DNA of 64,000 nucleotides from Blautia sp. MSJ-9. Its GTDB lineage: Bacteria; Bacillota; Clostridia; Lachnospirales; Lachnospiraceae. Position numbers and translations under genes: made by a program. The DNA lies in assembly GCF_018919065.1 (NCBI RefSeq), contig NZ_JAHLQG010000017.1, forward strand, positions 62,001 through 126,000. The letters run 5' to 3'. This document shows positions 43,214 to 51,459 of this stretch, in pieces. The notes under the pieces are model-generated. The model ran no database searches. It was given only the letters and a program-made list of their open reading frames with translations, and was not told where the DNA came from. Numbering within the stretch: position 1 is the stretch's first letter; every line of letters begins with the position of its first letter.

Positions 43214-44485
43214 ATGAATATAGTAAAACGTCTGATGCCTTTACTCTGTGTATTGCTTGTTCTGTTTGCTGTATCTGTAACCAGCAGCTGTTCACGCAAT
43301 AATGAGTCAAGCGTAAAAGATGTCGTCAAAAATGAACTGGATCAGTTAAAGAATCTCAATTCAGAAACAACCCAGAAATATATACCATATAAAGAGCTGT
43401 TTCCCGATGCTACAGAGAACACGAATTTATCTGATGAAATCAATGAAGTATTTTCTCTCTTTTTCCAGAAATTTGATTACGAAATTCTGGATGTCAACGT
43501 CGATGCAGCAAATAATTCAGCCACTACTTCTGTTAAACTTACCACAATTGATGCCCAGGCTCTTGCCAAAGATTTTGCGGCAGAACTTCTCAGAACCAGG
43601 ATTACAGAGGCGGCACAGGCACAAACTGGAAGTATTAAGGATTCTTCCAAATCTCTGGAGGCTCACTATCTGATTTTGAATCAGCTTCTGAAGAATAATG
43701 AATATGATTCAGCAGAAACAAACTGTTCCATACCGCTTGTTAATACCGGTAGTGATAAGAAAGAAAAATGGGAGATTCAATGTACAAATTCCCTGGAAAA
43801 TGAGCTCGTCGGCGGTCTTATCGCTGATCTTGCCGATCCGGATATTCTTTCACCTGAGGATACTCTGACTGTCTATCTTGATACTCTTGAGAAACTGGAC
43901 CTGAAGGAAATGAGTTCCTATCTGGGTGTGGTAAATATTATGAATACCGATGATCCTGCAAAAAACTCTATAGCAGCAGCCCTTGTAGAACAGGTACGCA
44001 AAAATTTTAAATATATTATCAAATCCAGCAGCGAAAATGGATATAATGCAACTGTTACAACTGAGATTACAACTTTTGACAGTGATTCCATTCTGTCTGA
44101 TTATCAGTCAAGGCTTGATGATTATCTTGCTTCTGCAGATGCCGTCATTGATGGTTCTCAGAAACGATATGAGAAATCTCTGGAATTTCTCCTTGACAGT
44201 ATTAACAATAACACTGCAACTACTGTCAATGATGTAGATTTTGTCCTTATCAATGATGGGGTTTCCTGGAAACTTCAGGATGAAGGAAATACCCTGGGGG
44301 ATGCAATCTTTGGGACTTTGACAGATTCCCCGCTCGAGAATTCTCAGGATACCGATTCCAAGGATACTGATTCTCAGAACAACCAAAATGCCCCTAATTC
44401 CGATCCATCTACTGACAGCCCCAACAACAGTAACTCCGATAGCGATAGCAACGGTCCTCTCAAAGACTCGCATAATTTAGTATAA
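43214..44485 (+). CDS. Predicted lipoprotein with duplicated domain
   Basis: The 423-residue protein has an N-terminal hydrophobic leader (LMPLLCVLLVLFAVSV) ending SVTSSC, a plausible lipobox with Cys26. Two related segments follow (about 50-200 and 215-370), each with an alternating-strand section before a helical stretch (KFDYEILDVNVDAANNSATT; KYIIKSSSENGYNATVTTEI), suggesting an internal duplication. The last 45 residues are low complexity (Asp, Ser, Asn, Pro). The layout recalls clostridial DUF5105/DUF4878-like lipoproteins, though no family is certain. It is divergent from the double-adaptor operon and has its own promoter and terminator. Confidence 0.78.
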   Translation: MNIVKRLMPLLCVLLVLFAVSVTSSCSRNNESSVKDVVKNELDQLKNLNSETTQKYIPYKELFPDATENTNLSDEINEVFSLFFQKFDYEILDVNVDAANNSATTSVKLTTIDAQALAKDFAAELLRTRITEAAQAQTGSIKDSSKSLEAHYLILNQLLKNNEYDSAETNCSIPLVNTGSDKKEKWEIQCTNSLENELVGGLIADLADPDILSPEDTLTVYLDTLEKLDLKEMSSYLGVVNIMNTDDPAKNSIAAALVEQVRKNFKYIIKSSSENGYNATVTTEITTFDSDSILSDYQSRLDDYLASADAVIDGSQKRYEKSLEFLLDSINNNTATTVNDVDFVLINDGVSWKLQDEGNTLGDAIFGTLTDSPLENSQDTDSKDTDSQNNQNAPNSDPSTDSPNNSNSDSDSNGPLKDSHNLV

Positions 44486-44532
44486 AAATTATCTTTCCTA
44501 TATTTCGGATATCATTCTACTATATCCTTAAG

Positions 44533-44591
44533 AAAAAATAAAAGAGACATTCTTACACAAATACACGAAAGAATGATCTCTTTTATTTTTT
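44533..44591. terminator. Bidirectional terminator between convergent genes
   Basis: AAAAAATAAAAGAGA with CATTCTT pairs with AAGAATG and TCTCTTTTATTTTTT, giving a stem of over 20 bp with A and T tracts on both sides. Confidence 0.9.
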
Positions 44592-44601
44592 CTTATTCTT
44601 T

Positions 44602-45360
44602 TTACATACCCGTTATGATCTTAATAAACAACAATACTAACACGATCAGAATGATCGGTCTAACAATTTTGTTACCATTCTTCATTACCATACCTGCTCC
44701 TGCATAATGTCCTGCAATAGAGAAAACAGAAGCTGCAAGTCCCAGGAGCACGATAATTTTACCACTAAAGAGGAAAACAAATAATGCCATTATATTAGAA
44801 GAAAGATTTGCCAGTTTCATGGTTCCGGAAGCCTTTGCTACAGGAAGTTTTGCTACTCCTGTATACAAAATCAGGAGAAAGGTACCTGTTCCAGGTCCGT
44901 AGAAACCATCATAGCAGCCAACAATAAAAGAACAAACTGCACACAGTAGCCATTGTTTCTTTCTGGAAATCTCTACGTTGCTGTTATCGTCCAGGTTTTT
45001 CTTCTTCAGTATATAAAACGCAACGACCGGAAGTACCGGGATCAGCATGCCTTTTAAAATTTTATCACTGGCAAGAAGTGCAAGATGTGCACCGATAAAA
45101 GAGCCCACCACTGCCATAGAGACACACGGAAGAGCTACGCCCCAGTCAACAAATTTATTCTTACAAAGACGTGCTGTGGAAATAGCAGTACCTGTCGCAG
45201 AAGACAGCTTGTTCGTCGCAATCGCATTGTGCATAGGAACTCCCGCAAGCAAATACGCAGGCAGGGAGATCAAGCCTCCACCGCCTGCGATAGAATCAAC
45301 AAGTCCTGCAAGGAACACTAACGGGCATACAATCAGAAATGTCTGAATTGTAAGCTCCAT
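44602..45360 (-). CDS. TSUP-family (TauE/SafE) permease
   Basis: A 252-residue membrane protein with eight hydrophobic segments. It begins VCPLVFLAGLVDSIAGGGGLISLPAYL, the family motif, and repeats a related motif at FIVGCYDGFYGPGTGTFLLI. Members move sulfite, sulfonates, or other organic anions; the substrate is unknown here. The start lies two bases past the aspS stop, so it is cotranscribed with aspS, although the functional link is not evident. Confidence 0.9.
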   Translation of the reverse strand: MELTIQTFLIVCPLVFLAGLVDSIAGGGGLISLPAYLLAGVPMHNAIATNKLSSATGTAISTARLCKNKFVDWGVALPCVSMAVVGSFIGAHLALLASDKILKGMLIPVLPVVAFYILKKKNLDDNSNVEISRKKQWLLCAVCSFIVGCYDGFYGPGTGTFLLILYTGVAKLPVAKASGTMKLANLSSNIMALFVFLFSGKIIVLLGLAASVFSIAGHYAGAGMVMKNGNKIVRPIILIVLVLLFIKIITGM

Positions 45361-45362
45361 CT

Positions 45363-47159
45363 TTATTCAGTTACTTCCTCCGGTCTTACTTCCAGTTCCA
45401 GTTCTTTTAACTGTTCCTCGCTTACGCGGCTCGGGGTCTGAGTCATCAGACAGGAAGCATCTTTTACTTTAGGGAATGCGATTACATCACGAATACTGTC
45501 AACTTTAGCCATAAGCATTACTAGACGGTCAAGTCCGTATGCCAGTCCAGCGTGAGGCGGAACTCCGTATTTGAATGCATCCAGAAGGAATCCGAACTGT
45601 TCGTGGGCAGCTTCTTTTGTGAATCCAAGTGCTTCAAACATTCTCTCCTGAATGTCATCCTGATGGATTCTTACACTACCACCACCGATTTCATTACCGT
45701 TTAATACGATATCGTATGCTTTTGCACGAACTTTTCCAGGATCTGTATCCAGAAGCGGAAGGTCCTCTTCCATAAGCATGGTAAATGGATGATGCATTGC
45801 TGTGAAACGATTCTCTTCTTCGCTCCACTCAAGAAGCGGGAACTCTGTTACCCATACGAAACGATATTCATTCTTGTCAAGCAGATCCATCTGTTTTGCA
45901 AGTTCCAGACGAAGTCCACCAAGTACATCATAAACCAGTTTCTTCTTGTCTGCTGCAAACAGAAGCAGATCTCCTGGCTTACCATCCATAGCAGCTATCA
46001 GCGCGTCCATCTCTTCATCTGTCATGAATTTGGCGAAAGAAGACTTTCTTGTACCGTCTTCAGCGATTGCAATGTATGCAAGACCTTTTGCACCGTAGCC
46101 TTTTGCAAATTCAACCAGTTTATCAATCTTCTTACGAGGCATAGCGCCCTGTCCTTCTGCGTTGATACCGCGAACACTGCCGCCATTCTCCAGAGCAGAA
46201 GTAAATACACCAAATCCACAGTTCTTAACTACATCACTTACATCATGCAGTTCCATTCCAAAACGCATATCCGGTTTATCGGAACCGAATCTGTCCATAG
46301 CTTCCTGCCATGTGATACGCTGGATTGGAAGTTTCACATCAATATCAAGTACTTCTTTGAACAGATATGCAAGGAATCTCTCGTTTACATCGATAACGTC
46401 ATCAACATCTACGAAAGAGAGTTCCATATCGATCTGTGTGAACTCCGGCTGTCTGTCAGCACGAAGGTCTTCATCACGGAAACATCTTGCAATCTGGATA
46501 TAACGGTCATAGCCGGAGCACATCAGAAGCTGTTTGTACAGCTGCGGTGACTGTGGCAGACCATAAAAGCTTCCTGGATGAACACGGGATGGTACCAGAT
46601 AGTCTCTCGCACCTTCCGGTGTACTCTTGCCGAGCATTGGTGTTTCAATTTCAAGGAATCCTTCTTTTGCGAAGAACTGTCTTGTGAGCATCATAACTTT
46701 GCTCTTCAGCATAATATTCTTCTGAAGATCCGGTCTTCTTAAGTCAAGATAACGATATTTCAGACGGATTTCTTCTTTTGTCTTGCTGTTTTCTTCGACT
46801 GGGAACGGTGGTACCTCTGCCTCAGACAGAACACGAAGAGATTTTACGCGAAGCTCGATCTCACCTGTTGCAAGATTCTTATTAACAGCGCCGCCTCTTT
46901 CTTCTACCACACCGGTAACTGCGATTACAAATTCGCTTCTGAGTTTACCGGCTTTTGCAAAACCTTCTTCGTCAATGCTGCCGTTCTCGAAGATCAGCTG
47001 CATGATACCGGAACGGTCTCTTAAATCTACAAAAATGATTCCGCCTTTATCACGGGCTTTCTGAACCCATCCCATAAGGACGACTTCTTTGCCGATCATT
47101 TCCTTTGTCACTTCTGCACATCGGCATGTTCTGTGCAGTCCCTGCATACTTTCAGCCAT
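45363..47159 (-). CDS. aspS: Aspartyl-tRNA synthetase
   Basis: The 598-residue class IIb enzyme has an N-terminal OB-fold anticodon domain (CAEVTKEMIGKEVVLMGWVQ), class II motifs (FLEIETPMLGKSTPEGARDYLVP; RCFRDEDLRADRQPEFTQID), a bacterial GAD insert (about 280-420) and motif 3 GLAYGLDRLVMLM. It follows hisS, the usual hisS-aspS order in Firmicutes; no T-box was recognised before either gene. Confidence 0.97.
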   Translation of the reverse strand: MAESMQGLHRTCRCAEVTKEMIGKEVVLMGWVQKARDKGGIIFVDLRDRSGIMQLIFENGSIDEEGFAKAGKLRSEFVIAVTGVVEERGGAVNKNLATGEIELRVKSLRVLSEAEVPPFPVEENSKTKEEIRLKYRYLDLRRPDLQKNIMLKSKVMMLTRQFFAKEGFLEIETPMLGKSTPEGARDYLVPSRVHPGSFYGLPQSPQLYKQLLMCSGYDRYIQIARCFRDEDLRADRQPEFTQIDMELSFVDVDDVIDVNERFLAYLFKEVLDIDVKLPIQRITWQEAMDRFGSDKPDMRFGMELHDVSDVVKNCGFGVFTSALENGGSVRGINAEGQGAMPRKKIDKLVEFAKGYGAKGLAYIAIAEDGTRKSSFAKFMTDEEMDALIAAMDGKPGDLLLFAADKKKLVYDVLGGLRLELAKQMDLLDKNEYRFVWVTEFPLLEWSEEENRFTAMHHPFTMLMEEDLPLLDTDPGKVRAKAYDIVLNGNEIGGGSVRIHQDDIQERMFEALGFTKEAAHEQFGFLLDAFKYGVPPHAGLAYGLDRLVMLMAKVDSIRDVIAFPKVKDASCLMTQTPSRVSEEQLKELELEVRPEEVTE

Positions 47160-47287
47160 GTTTTTTTCCTCTTTTCATGCTTTTCTATATTATTACAACT
47201 ATTCTCTCCATCAACATCAACGCTTTACGTTGTGCATACCGGAGTTTGGCTTAATAGCTATTATCAATTTAGTATTACTTCAAATTA

Positions 47288-48544
47288 TTACATTCTGTCT
47301 TTGAAGAACTCTACAAACTCTGTATAACCTTCTGCAGTCATCTGGTCTTTCTGGAATTTCTTGTTCTTCTTCATGATAGAAATGTTGATCTGTGTTCCTG
47401 CATTACGCTCTTCCTGAGCCTGTTTCAGGATTGTCAGCATCTTGTCAGCCGGCATGTTCTTCTCAACAAGATATGCTTTCTTGCCATTCTTTGTCGGGAT
47501 TTCGTAATTTCTCTCAAGGAGAAGCATTACGATTCTCTCGAATCCGATGGAGAAACCACATGCAGATGTATTATTTCCGGTAAATTTACCGATCATCTCA
47601 TCGTAACGTCCGCCGCCGCCTACGCTGCCGCCGAACTCATCCATGGAAATCTCGAAGATCGGACCTGTATAATAGGACATTCCACGTACCAGAGTCGGAT
47701 CAAAGGACATCTTGAAGTCTGCTGTCTTAACAGAATCTACAGTAGAAATAATAGTCTCAAGATCCTCAGCGACCTTCGGATCCAGAACGTCTTTTAACTT
47801 CTCTTTGCAGTAACGGACACCCTCGATATCAGAAGTGATCTCTTTGAAGAGTCCAAGATAAGTATCAATGCTCTCTTTTGCAAATCCTTCTTTCTCCAGT
47901 TCCTCTGCAACACCTTCCAGACCGATCTTGTCCATCTTGTCCAGAATGATAAATACTGTGTCAAAGCTCTCCTGCGGGAATCCGCTGTACTGAGCCATTG
48001 CCTTTAAGATCTTTCTGTCATTGATACGGATGGTAAAGTTGTGGAAATCCAGCTTGCCAAGTAAAGTTGTGGTAGCCAGAACCAGTTCGATCTCAGCCAG
48101 GTAAGTCGGCTCACCCAGAATATCGATATCGCACTGCATAAACTGACGGAAACGTCCTCTCTGCGGTCTGTCTGCTCTCCATACATTTCCCATCTGAAGT
48201 GCCTTGAACGGAGCCGGAAGCTCGTTGGCATTGTTGGAATAATATCTGGAAAGCGGCACTGTCAGGTCGTAGCGGAGTCCGGAATCAACCAGATCACTCT
48301 CTGTCTGTGCTTCTGCAAGTTTCAGTTTCTCTCCACGTTTCAGGATCTTGAAGATCAGTTTCTCATTCTCTCCACCCTGTTTGCTGGAAAGGTTCTCAAT
48401 GTGTTCCACACATGGTGTCTCTATAGATGAAAAACCAAATGTGCCATATGTCTCACGGATCATATTCATTACATAATTACGGATTTCCATCTCTTTTGGT
48501 AAAATGTCTTTCATACCGGTTACCGGTTTCTTCTTTAATGCCAT
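47288..48544 (-). CDS. hisS: Histidyl-tRNA synthetase
   Basis: A 418-residue class II synthetase. Motif 1 region TFGFSSIETPCVEHIENL, motif 2 WRADRPQRGRFRQFMQCDID, and the histidine-specific stretches LVRGMSYYTGPIFEI and SIGFERIVMLL are seen. The C-terminal anticodon domain ends TEFVEFFKDRM. The start is the ATG at 48542-48544, five bases after GGAGG; an upstream in-frame ATG (nine codons earlier) overlaps the ribosome site and is rejected. Confidence 0.96.
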   Translation of the reverse strand: MALKKKPVTGMKDILPKEMEIRNYVMNMIRETYGTFGFSSIETPCVEHIENLSSKQGGENEKLIFKILKRGEKLKLAEAQTESDLVDSGLRYDLTVPLSRYYSNNANELPAPFKALQMGNVWRADRPQRGRFRQFMQCDIDILGEPTYLAEIELVLATTTLLGKLDFHNFTIRINDRKILKAMAQYSGFPQESFDTVFIILDKMDKIGLEGVAEELEKEGFAKESIDTYLGLFKEITSDIEGVRYCKEKLKDVLDPKVAEDLETIISTVDSVKTADFKMSFDPTLVRGMSYYTGPIFEISMDEFGGSVGGGGRYDEMIGKFTGNNTSACGFSIGFERIVMLLLERNYEIPTKNGKKAYLVEKNMPADKMLTILKQAQEERNAGTQINISIMKKNKKFQKDQMTAEGYTEFVEFFKDRM

Positions 48545-48573
48545 GTTGTCCTCCTCTTTTATGGTATTCAATA

Positions 48574-48593
48574 TTACTGATTTATCTCAGTAA
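48574..48593 (-). promoter_or_regulatory. Small hairpin upstream of hisS
   Basis: TTACTGA (48574-48580) and TCAGTAA (48587-48593) form a perfect 7-bp stem in the gap of about 85 bases between the HD-GYP gene and hisS. It is too small for a T-box; role unknown. Confidence 0.4.
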
Positions 48594-48629
48594 CATATCA
48601 GCCTTATTTTATTTTAGGAAACGGATCAT

Positions 48630-49226
48630 CTACGAAAGCTGTGTTTTATGAAAATTCAATCCATCCCCATTATGAACCACTCTCTGAAATGCAAGAAAAA
48701 CCTGCATATCAAAATTCTTCACTTCATCGATCATCAGTTCCATGACCGTAGAGATATCAAATCCCTTTCTGTACGGTCTGTCAGTGATCAATGCTGCATA
48801 TACATCGCAGACTCTGAGGATCCGTGCGCCTATGGGAATCTCATCCCCTGCTTTATTGGACGGATATCCACTGCCATCATAATTCTCATGATGGTACAGG
48901 ATACTCTCCAATACAAAGTCCGAGTATCCCTGGTCTTTCAGCTCCTCATATCCCAAGGTAGAATGCATGCGGACATACTTCAGTTCCTCAATTACCAGAG
49001 GATCCTGCTCCTGTCCGTTAATATAACTTGTCAGCTTCAGCTTTCCTATGTCATGGAGCATTCCTGCTATCGCAAGCTCATAGCACTGTTCATGGGGCAG
49101 TCCCAGCTCCTCTGCAACTGCGTAGGCCAGATTACTTACCAGCATTCCATGATGCAGTTCAGAAGCAAGGTCAAACTCCAGGATTCTCTCCTGTGAGCCT
49201 GCTGCTGTCTTTTGTACTGTATCCAA
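48630..49226 (-). CDS. HD-GYP-type phosphohydrolase
   Basis: A 198-residue single-domain protein with metal motifs of HD-GYP c-di-GMP phosphodiesterases: MLHDIGKLKL, HHENYDGSGYP, and the region ILRVCDVYAALITDRPYR. There is no response-regulator or sensor domain, and no GGDEF gene in the window. It starts with TTG (49224-49226), seven bases after GGAGG; there is no nearby ATG with comparable support. It is inserted in the hemZ-hisS interval of the housekeeping operon. Other nucleotide substrates are possible. Confidence 0.87.
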   Translation of the reverse strand: MDTVQKTAAGSQERILEFDLASELHHGMLVSNLAYAVAEELGLPHEQCYELAIAGMLHDIGKLKLTSYINGQEQDPLVIEELKYVRMHSTLGYEELKDQGYSDFVLESILYHHENYDGSGYPSNKAGDEIPIGARILRVCDVYAALITDRPYRKGFDISTVMELMIDEVKNFDMQVFLAFQRVVHNGDGLNFHKTQLS

Positions 49227-49243
49227 AATGTTACCTCCACATC

Positions 49244-50770
49244 TTACAGCCAGATAGCTATTGCTTTCCGTTTTCTCTCGATCATCTCATCAATGCGGGA
49301 AATATAATTGGAAACATCCTTTACATTCTCCACACGTTCGATCCTCTTGCCATGGTCAAAGACCAGCTTGGAAGAACCGCCTGCACCCAGTGCAATGATC
49401 GGCTGTTTCTCCTCCATAATCAGTATATTGTAAATTCCGGCTTTGTCAACCTTTGCATAGCCAACATTTTCAAAATTTCCCTTCATATTCTTCTGTCTGT
49501 ACAGATAATAAGGACCCATTCCCATCTCATATGCGGTTTTCATAGTCAGATCCATGATCTCCTGATTATTCTCAAAAGACATTTCCTGATATTTTTCTTT
49601 GAAAATGTTAAGTCTCGCAGCACGTTTCACTGCCAGAGAATGTACGGTAATGCTGTCCGGAGCCAGTTCACGAACCTGCTCAAGAGTACGCTCTACCATA
49701 TAGATATCTTCACCCGGAAGACCTACGATCAGATCCATATTAATGTTATCAAATCCCAGCTCTCTTGCCAGATGGAAGGCTTCTTTTGTCTGATCTACGG
49801 TATGCTTACGTCCGATGATCTCCAGTGTTTCCTGATTCATGGTCTGTGGATTTACAGAAATTCTTGTTACCGGATATTCACGGATTGCTTCCAGTTTCTC
49901 GCGTGTGATGCTGTCCGGTCTTCCAGCCTCTACAGTAAATTCAGCAAGTCCCTCAAATCCGAAAGTCTCTCCTACTGTATTCAGCAGCTTACGGATCTGA
50001 TGCGGAAGCAGTGTAGTCGGTGTACCGCCGCCAATATAAATGGTATCCAGCTTTTTGCCCTTCATCATAAGAGCTGTTTCTCTTACTTCTTTGCAGAGAG
50101 CTTCCACATACTCATCTGTTCTCTTCTCCCAAACTTTCAGTGGATAAGAACTGAAAGAACAGTACAGACAAATACTTGGACAGAATGGGATTCCAATATA
50201 AAGACTATATCCATTCTCATAATCAATGTCCTTGAGAATCTCTCTTTCTCTGTTTGCAATAGTAATGGCAAGCGCTGTTTTCTGCGGACTTACCAGATAT
50301 TTCTCACGCATCTCCTGCGCTACTTCCGTATTCTTCATTCCTGATTCAATCATTCCCATCGCCAGCTTGGCAGGACGGATTCCTGTCAGATTTCCCCACG
50401 GAAGGGTTTTGCCTGTAAGCTTTACCAGAAGCTGATACAGTGCATATTTGATGGAATCTTTATTCTCTTTTCTCAGAGCATGAGCATCTTTTATTCCGCA
50501 TTCTGCGTTCTCACCTGTTGTCTCATCTGTGATAACTTCTGCAGTAATTGCTCCTTTTTTCTCTGTTTCCTGGTTCGGCAGATTCTCTGCTCTTTCGTAT
50601 TTTATGATATAATTGTCATTTTCCCGTTCCACACGGAAGCGGAGGTCATACTCTGCTTCATCATCTTCATAAAGAGTATGGATCTCCGCTTCGGGGTAAA
50701 ACGCTTTGATCAATTCATAAACATCATGTTCAAATTCTCTGTTCTCAAACAGAATGCCTATTTTATACAA
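49244..50770 (-). CDS. hemZ: HemZ-like radical SAM coproporphyrinogen dehydrogenase
   Basis: The protein is about 508 residues. After a 180-residue N-terminal region (YKIGILFENREFEHDVYEL) comes the radical SAM core with IPFCPSICLYCSFSSY, whose CxxxCxxC binds the 4Fe-4S cluster (Cys197, 201 and 204), then YIGGGTPTTL and EFTVEAGRPDSI. HemZ/HemN-like enzymes act on coproporphyrinogen III or as related heme proteins; no other heme gene is nearby, so activity is uncertain. The likely start is TTG at 50768-50770, overlapping the preceding stop by eight bases, after AGAGGT; an ATG further upstream would add 15 residues inside the MBL gene. Confidence 0.88.
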   Translation of the reverse strand: MYKIGILFENREFEHDVYELIKAFYPEAEIHTLYEDDEAEYDLRFRVERENDNYIIKYERAENLPNQETEKKGAITAEVITDETTGENAECGIKDAHALRKENKDSIKYALYQLLVKLTGKTLPWGNLTGIRPAKLAMGMIESGMKNTEVAQEMREKYLVSPQKTALAITIANREREILKDIDYENGYSLYIGIPFCPSICLYCSFSSYPLKVWEKRTDEYVEALCKEVRETALMMKGKKLDTIYIGGGTPTTLLPHQIRKLLNTVGETFGFEGLAEFTVEAGRPDSITREKLEAIREYPVTRISVNPQTMNQETLEIIGRKHTVDQTKEAFHLARELGFDNINMDLIVGLPGEDIYMVERTLEQVRELAPDSITVHSLAVKRAARLNIFKEKYQEMSFENNQEIMDLTMKTAYEMGMGPYYLYRQKNMKGNFENVGYAKVDKAGIYNILIMEEKQPIIALGAGGSSKLVFDHGKRIERVENVKDVSNYISRIDEMIERKRKAIAIWL

Positions 50771-51392
50771 ATGGATTATACCTCTTTTCGTAACCAATGG
50801 TGGTAGATGCATCATGTCCCGGGAAAACTTCCGTTTCCTCAGGGAGTGAATCTACCAGTTTATGCAGGCTTCGCACAATATCTGCTGTACTTCCGCCCGG
50901 GAAATCTGTTCTGCCTACCGAACCATAGAATACTGTATCACCACTAAACAGAACATCCTCATCCTTCAGATAGTAACAACAGCTTCCCTTTGTATGTCCC
51001 GGTGTATGGATCATCTGAATAGAAAAACCTGCCAGTTTGATCACATCCAAATCCTCCAGAAATACATCCGGCACGATAGAGCAGTTTCTGCCATAATGAG
51101 CTGTCATATTGACAGACGGCTCGCGAAGCATCTCTTCTTCCTGACGACAGGCGTAAATCGGAATATTATACTTATCCTTTACTGCCTGTGCTGCCGTGAT
51201 ATGATCAAAATGTCCATGTGTAAGCAGGATTGCCACCGGTTTCGCATTCATCTGGGAAACTTTCAGTTCAATCTTCTCCGGACAGTCTGCAGGATCTATG
51301 ACGATCACTTCTCCGGTTTCTTTATTCTTAAGGAAATAGCAGTTTGTATACACAGGTCCTAATATACATTTCTGTAATTCTAAGTTCTTCAT
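50763..51392 (-). CDS. MBL-fold hydrolase, glyoxalase II-like
   Basis: A 209-residue metallo-beta-lactamase-fold protein with the metal ligands of the family: THGHFDH, HTPGHTKGS, SGDTVF and FPGHD. It belongs to the YcbL-like hydroxyacylglutathione hydrolase group common next to relA in Clostridia. The substrate is probably a small thioester, but this is not known. An AGGAAT site precedes the ATG; its 3' end overlaps hemZ. Confidence 0.93.
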   Translation of the reverse strand: MKNLELQKCILGPVYTNCYFLKNKETGEVIVIDPADCPEKIELKVSQMNAKPVAILLTHGHFDHITAAQAVKDKYNIPIYACRQEEEMLREPSVNMTAHYGRNCSIVPDVFLEDLDVIKLAGFSIQMIHTPGHTKGSCCYYLKDEDVLFSGDTVFYGSVGRTDFPGGSTADIVRSLHKLVDSLPEETEVFPGHDASTTIGYEKRYNPFV

Positions 51393-51459
51393 GTAATTCC
51401 TTTCTATGAGCAGCTGTAACTGTTCAATACTTTCACAGCAACAGGTAGTTTTTCTGTCA

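Noticed and set aside
45789-46550. A 253-codon open frame opposite aspS
   Set aside because: It is antisense to conserved class II synthetase motifs and lacks a ribosome site and recognisable domains.
47160-48629. T-box leaders for hisS or aspS
   Set aside because: The upstream gaps are too short and lack the conserved T-box sequence and terminator pair.
49028-50344. A 438-codon open frame opposite the HD-GYP and hemZ genes
   Set aside because: Its length is striking, but it spans two real genes on the other strand, crosses their boundary and has Cys/His/Phe-rich shadow composition.
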